64,000 bases of DNA from Rhabditoides inermis (taxonomy: Eukaryota > Nematoda > Chromadorea > Rhabditida > Rhabditidae). Both the position numbers and the translations under genes were made by a program. Below, one piece after another: positions 40,186-52,598 of this stretch. The stretch is taken from positions 1 to 64,000 of the forward strand of contig CAWZYM010000312.1 of NCBI GenBank assembly GCA_963966185.1, given 5' to 3'. Numbering within the stretch: the first letter of the stretch is position 1; the number at the start of each line of letters is the position of its first letter. The notes under the pieces were generated by a model that was not told the origin of the DNA, made no database searches, and was given only the letters and a program-made list of their open reading frames with translations.

Positions 40186-42647
40186 CTCCCTCTCTCTCAC
40201 CTGTCCGGTCTGGATTGTGTATGGTACATTCCCAATGCATGTCCGATCTCGTGGGAAACTGTGTGGAACTGAATGGGAGACGTTTCGATGAAACCATATG
40301 GGAGTGTGAAGAATGATTTAAGCAATCTGTCAAGTCGAAAGAGTCATGTAAACTATATTATGATCCCATGTAATGGTGATAACACAATATTCATGCCTAT
40401 ACTTTCTACCCACCTGATCGCACCCATTTCCAATGGAGAGGTCCTGACTGCTCGCGTAGCCCTGCTTTCCAATCATACTGCAATTTCACAGTTAACTGTT
40501 AATATCGATGTCAAATTGCCTGATTATCCAGTTACGAGTACATATTTCTCATATGAAACTTATTGAAGGCGAAAAGAGACTATTCTCATCAACTATACTT
40601 TTTTATAGGAAACTCTGCGATTCACCTGTAGCACCCACTTCCGCGGAACATTCGAATTCGGGGCGAGCGAGAGAAGACCGTACCACTGAAACGATGATTG
40701 GATAAACGACAATACAACATTTGTCACTCTTTACATTCGATATAGTCGGACTGGATCCTATATGCCATCCGTGACATTTCACATGTTGTGCAGTTTCGTG
40801 CAACACAACATGTATACCTTCAAAGATCCAAAACGCTTTGTGAGAGGGAATCGAACCCATCGCAGCTTGCAACGATTGCGCGCTGGCGGCGCGCTCTACC
40901 ACTGCGCCATTTAGGCTCACACTAAGAGGTCATTGATTCTCGCCGATATGTTTGCTCGTTAACTCTTATCATAGTACACTCAAGTGGCCAGTGGAGCTAC
41001 ATGTGCTCTCTCTTCGCTCTCTTAACCACTGCCTCTATGGCACAGTGGTAGAGCGCGCCGCCAGTGCGCAATCGCTGCGTGCCGCTCATGGGTTCGATTC
41101 CTACTCATGGACGCGTTTTGGATATTTGTTGACATACATGTTGTGTTGCACGAAACTGCACAACATGTGAAATGTCACGGATGGCATATAGGATCCAAAC
41201 CGACTATATGTTTAACGTGCGTCGTAATACGTTGTTTTACTTAGGAACATCAATGTATGATCGTGGGTCGAGGAACAGTTTCAAAAAATGAACTATGAAC
41301 GTACGCTGGTCTGAATGAGAGACATGTGTATCTCTCATAGAACTGAAGGGCTGTGGCGATGTGCTGACGAGCTCGCTGGGCTGGAGGGAAACTCTATCTT
41401 TCTCCCTCTCTTTCTCTCTCTTCCTCTCTTTATTTCTCTCTCTCTTTCTCTCTCTATCTCTACCTCTCTCTATCTCTACCTCTCTCTCTATCATTCTCTC
41501 TCTTTCCCTCTCCCCTCTCTCTTCTTCTCCCTCTCTCTCACTCTGTCTTTCAGTCTTTCTTTCTCTCTATCTCTCTCGCTCTCTTTCTCTCTCTTTCTCT
41601 CTCTGTCTCTCCCCCTCTCTCTATCATTCCCTCTCCCCCCTCTCTCTCCCTCTCTCCCCCACCCACTCAAGGACCAGTCTAGACTGTATGTGATGGGTTC
41701 GTCTCTGCTCCACAGTGTGTGTGCAGTACCCCGAATAGCAGATCGACCCGCGCGCCTGCGAGAGCCTGAATGCCTTATGGTTACGGTAGAAGAATAATTT
41801 GACCTACTTCACTCGCTTAGGGTTACGGTAGAAGAAGAATTTGATCTAATCCACATTCGATATGCCCACTCACCCTGCGCTCGGAGTATCTCTCTCGCCT
41901 GCTGGGGACTCAACAGGATGTCACCCTGAAAACAAAAGATTCAGTTTTATTGTTTTGATATTACGACAAGATCAGCGTCGGAATTTCTTCACATACGTTT
42001 CACATGTCTCATATGAGTCAAAATGAATGAAACAATGCAATCAGTGACGAGATTTGTTAAGTAACACATACAATAAACATAATGTTCTGAGTTGTCCTTG
42101 CCGTACCTGGAACATATACTGTCTCAGTCCCTGGTTGAGTTCGTGGAAGTCTGTCTTGGCGGAGGCTGGCAGTCGGGCATACTGAGAGACGGCACGGCCA
42201 GTGTCCTGGCAATAAAATATAGTTGCAGACTGGTAACTTGTTTGTTTATGAATAGCATATGTACATTGTTAGATTAGTGGTCTCGATTGACGCACCTACA
42301 GTCATTCTTTTCATTTTGGTGGATAGTATGTGTATGTCACGTATTATACACAAATCTCAACCCACTTTGTGTCTCTTTTGTGCGTCTCCCTTCCTGGCTG
42401 CCACTATCCTCACGTCTCCCTCCGCTCTTTTTTCTATCCGATACAGCAGCCACTTCACATCAGCTAGATCCGAACGAGAGAGGGTCTCGATTTCCTGAAA
42501 TCAATTCAATTCAAACCAACAATGTACGTAAAATCCATTCGATCTCCTAATATATTTTTCATAAGTAAATCTTACCGACAAATTTGCTGGAGCAGCTTGC
42601 ACTGCGAATAACTGCAGCGCAAAAACTGTCCACAGAAACAGAAGCAT
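38489..42647 (-). CDS. Astacin-type metalloprotease with EGF-like and CUB domains (NAS-like)
   Basis: A secreted zinc endopeptidase. Nematode NAS proteins of this layout act in cuticle moulting, hatching or matrix processing. Exons in gene order: signal peptide at 42647 (MLLFLWTVFALQLFAVQA); propeptide (IETLSRSDLADVKWLLYRIE, FHELNQGLRQYMFQGDILLS); catalytic domain from AIRGTAHTLWSRDEP, through FYERYTCLSFRPA and RMFRGSGCYSMIGKQG, the zinc site SHEIGHALGMYHTQSRPDR (HExxHxxGxxH), and the Met-turn YDVGSVMHY. Then come KDWRYQTIMGQKTGPSF, EGF-like CHNGGFPDSKQPGVCVCP, and CUB (DCVWHI, EYRGVEINMGDW, FCCSGSSDAIVLSRGELL), ending SYLAV at 38489. All catalytic ligands are present and I found no break. 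One intron carries two inverted SINEs. Introns are often (CT)n or (GA)n tracts. Confidence 0.93.
40740..40917 (-). repeat. SINE (tRNA-derived), copy 1 of an inverted pair
   Basis: The minus strand has ATGGCGCAGTGGTAGAGCGC and GGGTTCGATTCCCTCTCAC as A and B boxes, then a tail with ATACATGTTGTGTTGCACGA, CACAACATGTGAAATGTCAC and GGATGGCATATAGGATCC. The same tail follows the plus-strand copy at 41031-41207. Confidence 0.8.
41031..41207 (+). repeat. SINE (tRNA-derived), copy 2 of an inverted pair
   Basis: Head CTCTATGGCACAGTGGTAGA with B box GGGTTCGATTCCTACTCATG, then the same tail as the copy at 40740-40917. The two copies lie head to head about 110 bp apart in one astacin intron. Confidence 0.8.
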
Positions 42648-43059
42648 TGCTCTCGTCTTCCCACTTCTTCCCGATATTTATATCCATCATCTCTGATGCT
42701 GTGTTGATATTGTTTATTGTCTCCCAGAGATAAGCTGATTAGTGTGATTATATACGGATCCAATGAAATGAGAGAGAGAAAGGAAGTCTGATCTAGCAGG
42801 TTTGTTTGTGTCTAGTTTGTGCGGTTTCTTCTCGATTTTATGACATGTGACATAACTGGTATTCTCACAATGTAATTGATAAATTTTTCTCTCATTACGT
42901 GACAAAAATTTATGCGAATCAATCTAGGCATCCACTGCTTGGTAGCTGACTGTGAAGTTGCTCTGTCCAATCCTCGAAAGAGCTCGAATGGTGATGAGCT
43001 GATTGAGACTGGTGATCACTGCGTCCTCCGAACCGGAACAACAGAACCTAAAGGTTACA

Positions 43060-43250
43060 TGAGGGAGGGAGGGAGAGGGAGGGAGGGAGGGAGAGAGAGA
43101 GAGAGAGGGGGGGAGAGAGAGAGAGAGGGAGGGAGGGAGGGAGAGAGAGGGAGGGAGAGAGAGAGAGAGGGAGAGAGAGAGGGAGAGAGAGAGAGATAGA
43201 AAGTGAGTGAGCGAGAGTGAAAGAAAGAGAAAATGAGTGAGAGAGAGAGT

Positions 43251-43289
<39 letters not shown>

Positions 43290-43290
43290 C
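43060..43290. repeat. (GA)n/GGGA tract in an astacin pseudogene intron
   Basis: Nearly pure purine on the plus strand, filling the intron between the last two CUB exons. Confidence 0.8.
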
Positions 43291-44472
43291 CCGCTCTCAC
43301 CACATCCCGGCCGAATCCCAGTCTCCTGTGTTGATCTCGACTCCTCGATAGTCGCATCCAATCGTACACACCTAACTCACTTCATTATCTTCATTATGTT
43401 TCTCACCGCAACTCATCCAGCTCTCGTATTACTTAAATAACTTAGCGAGTGAGTAAATCATAATCACGAAACGTATTCCATCTTTGAAAGCTGACCACAA
43501 TGGTTAGGGTGAAACGTATGAGAAACGCACCTCTTCGGGCATGTTCAGCACACGCACTTCGATCTTTTGCGAGACGGGACCTGACAAATCGAAGTTGGAG
43601 TTGGAATAGGAAGAACTATGGGAAAAGTCTATAGTCTATATGTTGTTACAGTGATATGCCAGACACAGTCGACCGCATCTGCCGAGTACTTGTTGTCAGC
43701 CTTTCCATACACGCCAGTCAGATTCTGCACAGAAGACGTCGCCTGGGTGGATCGGGTTAGAACTACACTTAGTTAGAGCTATAAGGTAGTATGGTATCAG
43801 GTTATAGGTATAGTTATAGGTAGTTTTTTTTTACATAGGTCATAAGTAGTTCGACGTAGGTAGAGGAAGGTATAGACGTATTAGGTAGGTAGTCATAGTG
43901 ATAGTTATCCATCTTCCTCCTGCCTCCTCTCACCACCAGACCCTCCCCATTGCACACGGGCGCGTCTCCGATGCGACGCCGCGAACAGTCAGCGCCCTGC
44001 AACCAGTATTGTGAAACTAACTATTGTTCATCATCAAATGGAAACGAAGGAATTGAGTTATACATGTGGTTTCTATGTGCGCCCAGAGAAACATATGTCG
44101 ATAATTGTCCTCTTAATTCTGCAATACGTTTCATAAGGTAGTCATAAAGTAGAAACCCCTAATCATGTAATACACATATGATGAAATGCTACAGAAATTA
44201 TTAATCGAGTATCTAACATAAAAGATGACACTTGAAATTGGGTGCATGTTCTTGCCTCAAAGACAGCCGGGCAGATACATGCGCCGGGGTATTTCGAGTC
44301 AGGGATACCGGTGTTCAGACAGTGTACAGCGGAGAGGGACGGGTTGCCTGCAACTCTCTCTCTTTCTCTCCCTCTCTCTCCCTTCCTCTCCCTCTCCCTC
44401 TCCCTCCCCCTCTCTCCCTCTCTCTCCCTCTCTCCCTCTCTCCCTCTCCCTCCCTTCTCACTGTATCTCTCT

Positions 44473-44514
<42 letters not shown>

Positions 44515-44655
44515 AGGCATCTACCGACTACCCGATATCCCGATATCAATTCCAAACTCCTCCTACAACATACGATTTGGGATAAATCTTTCCAATTAAA
44601 ATCTCCCTCTCTCTCTCATCCTCTCTCTTCCTCCCTCTATCTCTACTTCTCCCCC

Positions 44656-44686
<31 letters not shown>

Positions 44687-45429
44687 CTTTCTCTTTCCCT
44701 CTCTCTCTCTCTCCCCTCACCCTCCGTACACTGGTACATCCTGTTGATTAGTTTGACGTCTCCGAACGAGGGCCCTGTCTTCTGTCCCATTACTGTCTGA
44801 TATCGCCAGTCCTTTGTGAGAATCGTTGGCTTCGCGGGATCGCGCGCGAATGCGTCTGCAAATGTAGAGTGAATATGTTTCAGCTCAAACAAAACATAAA
44901 CAGTGTTACGGATGATACAAAATAATATAATTCTTGTGAGCGCAGAAATATTACTTGATAAAAAAGTGCTATGTGCATTATGCAAGAGGTTTGAGGTACG
45001 TTTCGGTCAAAACATAAAATACATGACCACAACTGACTGATAACACGAACCCAATATCATCCACTATATGCGCATAAGTAAAAACAACAAGTGGAAATAA
45101 CCTATAACGTCACGAATATCACGAATATATCACAATCACAGCCTCTCACTCAGACCAAGCACACCACCCCTCCTTCACGTGGGATCTCGACAAGAAGAAT
45201 TCATCGACAGATACATACTTCACGCAAACCCATTGTGGTTCATCTCCGTTGTTGTATTCTTGATATGGACAGTATATCAATCCAATCCGCTCACATGGAC
45301 TATAGTGCATGACTGAACCAACGTCGTAGCTCATATTGTGAATGTCAGCCACGAACCACGGCATCTAAAAGAACTGTGTATTGTAGTTTAGTTGTAGTAC
45401 AGTTGCACAATTATTACAAGTAGTACAAT

Positions 45430-46240
45430 TATTGTGGTACAGTTGTAGTTTGTCGTTGTACTATGTACTACATATAATACTATGTACTATGTATAAAAGA
45501 TATTCATTTTATGTTTTTTTCACATGTGCAAGCAACAATTTCATATATCATATCAAGGCTACCAGATCCACGCTACTACACAATTCATATGCTCTCCGAA
45601 CGGCGCGATTCATTCTCGCACTAACCAAGGCACATCCAGGCATATTCAGAAAACGGCACTCGCTATTTGTGAAAGCTCTATCACGCATTGATCTATCTAA
45701 GACGTGTCGTTCGTTGTGTGTTTGTACGCCCGTACTGTCTTGGCGTGTCGCTGGCTCAACTTCACTCCGGCTGCTCTCTGGTGGTCAGCACTCATTCATG
45801 ACGGTCGACAGCTAGGCCCTCTTTCACCTTCCTCCATACACACCACTCGAGAAGAGATGCCCTTAGAGCCCCGCCACCATACTCCCCCGTCGACCCGTCG
45901 TGCTTTCACCACCAGAACACTTTCCATCCAATCACGCACTCACTCCCACACAGACGATGCATATAGTTCTATCATCTTTTCAATTAAATATTATGGATTC
46001 GCTAGACACTCAATTACAGTGAGACAAGGTAGAGTGATGGTTGTCGAATGTGCGCTCGTTTCCTAGTGCACACCTCGCGGTCGTGCAAGCGGTTCCCTCC
46101 GCCGCTCCTCACCCTCCACCAAGGCTGGGGGCGTGTGCCACAAACGTACCAGATCTCTTCCTCTCTCACCTTCCCCATTTCTCCATTAAATTGATTGCTT
46201 CGGGTTATTTTTTTTATTGTGACTGTGATTTGTGTGACGC
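45430..46240. other. Insertion of unknown type in the astacin pseudogene
   Basis: The matching intron in the paralog (after 63757) is only about 185 bp, so roughly 750 bp were added here. The insert has a plus-strand open frame from 45432 with ARFILALTKAHPGIFRK and VKALSRIDLSKTCRSLC, unlike its surroundings. It ends in TAATAAATTC. A retroelement fragment is possible, but I cannot place it in a family. Confidence 0.4.
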
Positions 46241-46549
46241 GGATTTTTCTGTAATAAATTCATTCAACAATCAAAGACTTACGTTTCAGACATATTTCGT
46301 AAACCAGCTGGATTAACGGCCAGTAAAAGGAATAACACTTCTTTATCGATCCAAAATGAAAATTCGATTTCTCACCCTCACAAAGTTGCCCATCATACTC
46401 GGGTAGACGTTGCTGGGGTTGATCACAACTGCACCGTCCCTGAAAGGGAGCGCTGGCAAGATGGATCTTCAGAGAAAGCACGAGAGAGAGAGAAAGCGGG
46501 AGCGAGAGGAAGAGAGAGAGGGAGAGAGGGAGAGAGGGAGAGAGGGAGA

Positions 46550-46591
<42 letters not shown>

Positions 46592-48334
46592 CTCCTACCT
46601 GTCTGGCCTTCACACTGTGTGTGAAACAGCCCCAATGCGTGTGCCAGTTCATGCGAAGCCGTTGCGAACTGAAATAATAAACATATCACAGTACGTTTCA
46701 CAAACACGATAAAACACGTCGACATCATGGTTGGGTTAATATCGAACTTAAATTGAGTTTCAAATATAAAACACATATATGCTATTCAATTTTTTCAAGG
46801 TTTCATTCATACACCTATTACCTATTACCTACTGCGTTTCTGATAGAGCGTCGTGATTTGTATGTTCAAACCCGAGCGTTCTTTGTTCGATCGCAATTGA
46901 AATCTATGAAAGTAAGTAATACAATGTTATCTTTGTTCTCCATATCCCACCTCCTCACACCCCGCACCCAGAGAGAGATCCTGACTCCGCGCGAATGGCT
47001 GTCTGCAAACTATTTCTGTGCTTGGATCATTGAATAATGTTAATTTTTACAAACAAGGTTGAGCAAATATCAGCAATAGACTACGATCAACGAAAAGATA
47101 ATACACTTGAAACGTACTTCGACAACGAACATTTAAAATTAAAGTTTTAGAAGAAGAAAAACTGTAGTGAGAAAGTCTTGTATAGTAATAGTAATGTTTG
47201 CTTGAATATGTCTCCGACTCACCTCCCTATCATACTCCAGCACCCTCTTCCCTTGTAGAACCGAATACGCGGCGCATTCAATGGAGTCACACCGTCGCTG
47301 AAACTTCGTATTGCTACGATTTTGCGCTCTTTCGACTACGTTTCAGAACTGTTTCAAGAATCGAACATGATGCATATTGTCAATGGTAGCTGAGTATCGT
47401 TATAATCGTACATCAACTGTTTTTTTTCAGTCATGAAGACTATCCAAATTGAAAAGTTGGTCAATGTGACTCTGGTTTCATTGAAAAGTTGAAAAGAGAT
47501 ACCCACGCTTGCTTGAATTGCAGACAGGAGTATCGCTGCCAGAAGTGGATGGCAGCTGAGATCTGCGAACGCGCGGCCGGGCCTGAATGAAGGAATGAAG
47601 CAACTCTCAATCCTGAATTCTGAATCCTAAACCAGGAACATTGTTTGGATCTGTATGGTACCGCGCGGCCACACCTAGAGAAAGCAACTCTGAACCCTGA
47701 ATCTGAATTCGGAAATCTAAGCCATGGTTGATCAAGTCGGGTGTGTTCAATTCATTGATTAATTCATTCGATTGAATCATACTCACTGGCTTTCCCACTT
47801 TGTCAGACACTTGTTTGTGCGCTGTCCTCAGCGAGTGACCTGTCGAGTGTGTATAGTACTGGCTGTCGGGTGTCCCATAGGGTGTATGGATATCACGCAC
47901 TGCCTGCCGGGAAGAACGGGAGACTGAGGGGACTTTGCCGTCGTATACAATGTGGTGGCTGAGTGCGAGCGGGTACAGAATTTCGTTCAAACAGCCGTCA
48001 ACAATGCGAACGAGGTGGGCTCTCTCTCTCTCTCCTTCTCTCTCCCTCCCTCTCTATATCTCTCTCTAGATCCCCCGTGCTACCGTCTCTTGCAACAGCG
48101 CTGCTCCCATTGTCACCAACAAGCACTAAACATACATATAACTATTTTGATAGTTGGATATACATACATGATATTTGGGTGATAAACGCTTGGGATCATT
48201 TTAAATGGCATTTCATTCTGTTTGTAGAATTTATTTTGGGGCTTTGCATATATTGGAAGTCTTGGAGATAATATTGGAGGTCGTGAATGGTGGAGTTTCT
48301 CATTTCTTCGAGGTGCGTCATTTCGAGGAAGTGT

Positions 48335-49080
48335 GAATCAATCAATCAATCAGTCAATCGTTCATCCGGAAGCGTTATATCTGAATATGACAACACGATC
48401 ATAATGATATAAACATACAGTAGTGCCTAAGATGCTACATAGTTACATACATAATAGAGATGGTCCGGTTAAACTCTTCACGGTTTTTCGGTTCGGTTTA
48501 ACCGGTTAACCGAACCGAAACTTCGAAAAACCGGTTCCGGTTAACCGGTTAACCGATTTTAAAACGGTTTTCGGTTAACCGGTTAACCGAACCGTGACTT
48601 CCAAAAACCGGTTCCGGTTAACCGGTTTTAACCGGTTTTCGGTTATCGAAACCGACACTGAAGGTGTGAAATCATCAAGGATAGCGCGAAATTCAATCTT
48701 ATTCGTCAGTTACCGCCATTGTTACATCACAAAACTCGAGAACTTTGACAATACGAGCGTCGAACTTAGCCTAGACAGTCAGCAACAGGGAAACCGGTTA
48801 ACCGAACGATTCGGTTAACCGGTTCGGTTAACCGAAAACCGGTTTCTGTCACGGTTTTTCGGTTCGGTTAACCGGTTAACCGAAATCAAAACGGTTTCCG
48901 GATAACCGGTTAACCGAACCGGTTAAATAACCGAAAACCGGAAAAATAACCGAAATGACGGTTAACCGGACCATCTCTAATACATAAGCTAACGCCGGGG
49001 AAAGACAGGTAGACTGACGAGGTTAGTGGCGAGAAGACGATATTTGTCGTTGTCGATAATCATTCTTGGACCATTAGAGT
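48335..49080. repeat. Dispersed repeat family C, copy interrupted by a hAT-type MITE
   Basis: The left part (ATCA run, GTTCATCCGGAAGCG, GTGCCTAAGATGCTAC) and right part (ACATAAGCTAACGCC, GACTGACGAGGTTAGTG, CGATAATCATTC) match 25081-25318 in order and orientation. Confidence 0.75.
48455..48979. mobile_element. hAT-type non-autonomous element (525 bp) with 8-bp target duplication
   Basis: The ends are perfect inverted repeats: TAGAGATGGTCCGGTTAA on the left and TTAACCGGACCATCTCTA on the right. ATACATAA stands directly outside both (48447-48454 and 48980-48987), and the empty-site copy near 25205 has it once. The TAGAG start and 8-bp duplication fit the hAT superfamily. The interior is mainly repeated CCGGTTAACCGG and GGTTCGGTT units, highly palindromic. 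No transposase. Confidence 0.9.
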
Positions 49081-49675
49081 ACTGTTCTTGACGTGTAGAG
49101 CTCCGGGTGTTCCTTTGCTTCCATGCCAATTGGTATCTCCTCGCGCCATAGCTGCTTCCACGTGAGAATACTTCCCGCCGCCTCACTGGTTACTCGGGAA
49201 GGATTCTTGTCGATGACCGAACATGCGGCGGCGGCGGTGGGGAAGAATGAGGACCCGACCGCACGCCGCAGGTAAAAGGAAGAAGAATATGATGCTTTGT
49301 GAATGTGTGAATGTGTGAAAAAAGTGTGAATGTGTGAATGGATAGATAGTTGGAGGAGGGTGACTGCGAGCAAATAGATGCTCCATTTTTGTTGTTTCGA
49401 ATAGTTTCAATAAACAATAACTTTATCATGCATAGTATATTACATATTTTACAAAATACCCATACACAAACAGATCAAGTCATCATGCGAAATGAAAAAG
49501 GAGAGATAAAAGGCTCATAGAATACATAGACATAGCACCCAAAGGGCGAGTAAACAAGCGCAAATCAGACGAATACATATCTACAATAGTAATATTTTCA
49601 CAAACTGGTATTGAGTGTTCATAGAAATACTACATCTACAGTAATCCGTACTACCGTACTCCTACAGTACCCCCA
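49081..49675. other. Intergenic and 3' region of the PTR gene
   Basis: It contains short tandem GAATGTGTGAATGTGTGAA units near 49300-49340. No coding exon can be supported. Confidence 0.35.
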
Positions 49676-50802
49676 TTACTGGGGCGCAACTTTGTCAGTC
49701 GATTCGCCGCCGCGACGCCACACCTGCTGGAAACTGAAAGAAAAGGGATTACAGACAAGCCGAGTTACAGAGTTTAGTAACTATTAACTTTGATAACTAG
49801 TAACTGACTGGTTGTGTACTGCGAACATTGCTGGTATGAGAACGAGTCCATGGATGAGAGACAGAGTCACACACATCGTCATCGCAAGAGCAAACACCTA
49901 CAAGAGAATCATTACAATTACATGTTTCACGATCAAAACAGAATACAGTGATAACATTGGTGATTCCATCAGTGATAGTAAACATGCTCGTAATGAAACG
50001 TATAACTGACATTAACATTCACTATCAGTGATACACAAACAACTGGGCTCGACATTAAAGTATATGGAACTGACATTAGCCATGTAGAGTTGTACGAATG
50101 CGAGTGGGAGGGCGCATAGATCAGTGGAGACGCCTGCTTGGATGACAGGGAAGCCGACGGAGGCAAGAGTGTGCTCCAGACGGGTCTTGAACGACGACGA
50201 CGCGGTCTGCAGAACTCTCTCTTTTTCTCTCTCTCTCCCCTCTCCCTCCCGCCCCCTCTCTCTCCCCCCTCTCTCACTCACTCCCTCTCTCCCCCCCTCT
50301 CTCTCTCCCCCCCTCTCTCTCTCTCTCTCTGCCCACCTCGTTCTCCTGCACACTCTCCTCCTCGCTGCTCGCCTGACTCTCCTCGTCTCCTCTCGGCAAT
50401 GCCTTCTTCTCGGGGTGGGAAGATGACTCTAGAAAAGGGGATACGTTTCACTAGTTGTATATAGTCTTTTTTCGGAGACAAACTATATTGATTTGTTCTC
50501 AAACAATATAGTTCAAGTTATGTGGATACGTTTCATTTAGTAGTTGTTGAGTTGCAATGAAGTAATTTTCCACCCGTAATCACATCATCACATCATAAAA
50601 ACTATGCTAATGTAGTGTAAACATCATAAACTGTTCTCTGTGAAACACCCATATTTTATACTGACTTGCTCGGAAGAAGTGGAATGCGACATGTGCAGGG
50701 ATATCGACGGAGAATCCGATGCACATAATGGAGATTGACATGACGATAGGGTCGAGACGGACACCCAGAAGGGACAGGTAGCCGAACACACCTGTGAGAA
50801 CA

Positions 50803-50836
<34 letters not shown>

Positions 50837-52225
50837 TTCTCTCTCCCTCCTTACCTAGACAGGTACTGAGTATGGCTAGTGATACGACGACGACAGTGAA
50901 TGGATGTCCGATGAACACTGCGCACACAATCATCATGCAAACGAATGTGCACACGGCTGCAAAGGTGTTATAAACATGGTTACGATACGTTTTCATAGTA
51001 TGTATTCACTTTCGTACTTATATATAGTTACAACACGTTTCAGATAATTGTGTTATACCTTGTTTGTCATCAATTACACTTGAACTCTGACACTTGAACT
51101 CTGAAACACTTGAACTCTGAAAGTATGCAGTACCACCAACTCTCCTCCACACCTGACCCGATCCACTCACCGGACTGCCATGTGATAGTGGGAATGATAT
51201 CGAGGAGATCCAGATAGAAGCCATCCTCAGCGAACACTGTCGCATTGAAATCGGCACTGAAAGAAGATTGATTGATTGATCGATTGATCGACTAAAAAAA
51301 GAGAGTGAAGAGATTCTACCCAAATCATTGATTCAAATTCAAACTAAAAATCAAGGCTGTTTTTAATAGTTATTTGAAACGTAGCGTCGTATTTGAAATT
51401 GAATATATGGCATTTTTCAAACAGATCTTACTGTTAATTGACTGTCAGCCCACCACAGTAATTGACAATCAGTCTCCATACTCACGTGTACTTGTCGACC
51501 TCTGTCCTCCACTGCTTGAGCATCTTCCCTCTGTTCACCCACTCTCTCAGTTCCTCTCCGTGGTATCCACTCATCCACATGAACTTGTCGATATCACCAC
51601 CGCCACTGAAAAGAGATTGTCAACAAATATTTGTCAACTAACCAACTTTTTGCTTTGTGTACACAACTTCAGGTACATTTACCTACGTTTCATAGTCATT
51701 ATGTTATGTTGATATCAAACTGTGATTAATTTTCCAGAAGGTCAATTCATTTCTTCCACGAACTTTTATCTCGAGTATGAACACGCGAACTCTGAACAAG
51801 TACGTTTCAACAAACTGATATATTGGTAGTAGTAAGAAAAAACACCAATCTTGCGAATACGCGAGCGTTGCTTTTGAACAAAACAACTGACATGCAAACA
51901 AGAACAAGATAACAGATGTCCAATCTACTATGAGTAGTGAGGACACGCGTCGAGCTCATCCAGTCAACGGAGATTTCCTACTTGATTGTGCTACCAAATA
52001 ACGTGCTACGTTGAATAGCGGAACCAGACAGACAAACAAAAAACAACAAACAACAAAATATCTGCCCTCTCACTCACGTGGCGTTCTTTCCGACTCCTTT
52101 GACTCCGCGCCGGCTGATGAACCCCTTCCAGAAGGAGAACTCGGGCCATTCCAGGAAGGCATCCACACTGCTCTCATCCACAACAGAATCACCCTCCTCG
52201 TCCTCCTCGACCTAGAAAGGATATA

Positions 52226-52278
<53 letters not shown>

Positions 52279-52472
52279 TCTCTCTCTCTGCTTTTGTTCC
52301 CCCTTTACATTTTCCGATACGTTTCACTCATCTTAGTTATGCACATCTAGTATGTCTTGTATCAATCTTGTGTGTGCCTTCTTGCAAACCCAACCAACCT
52401 CTCCCATTCCCTCCTCTTCAGCTTGTTCACGGAATGTGATGTAGTCACTGAAAGGGCACGGCTTCGTGGGTG

Positions 52473-52513
<41 letters not shown>

Positions 52514-52552
52514 AGCTCTCTTTTTCCGTCTATCTCCCTCTCTCCCTCTCCC

Positions 52553-52598
<46 letters not shown>

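Larger units (their letters stand above)
42924..47935 (-). pseudogene. Astacin metalloprotease pseudogene (catalytic, EGF and CUB exons; 5' truncated)
   Basis: Exons recognisable in gene order: RSSRQAVRD (near 47920), the helix exon (near 47560), IRFYKGRGCWSMI (near 47260), the LSLGAGC exon (near 46980), the zinc-site exon HELAHALGLFH (near 46640), GAVVINPSNVYPSMMGNFV (near 46400), Met-turn YDVGSVMHY (near 45330), DWRYQTVMGQKTGPSFGD (near 44780), EGF (CLNTGIPDSKYPG near 44300), and CUB exons to FCCSGSEDAV and a stop at 42924. Against the intact paralog at 60.6-64 kb it has a 2-base insertion after RQAVRD, loss of the donor after that exon (GC instead of GT), and a 2-base length change just after HTQ in the zinc-site exon. 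Signal and propeptide exons are absent. The CUB part still looks clean, so decay is recent. Confidence 0.75.
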
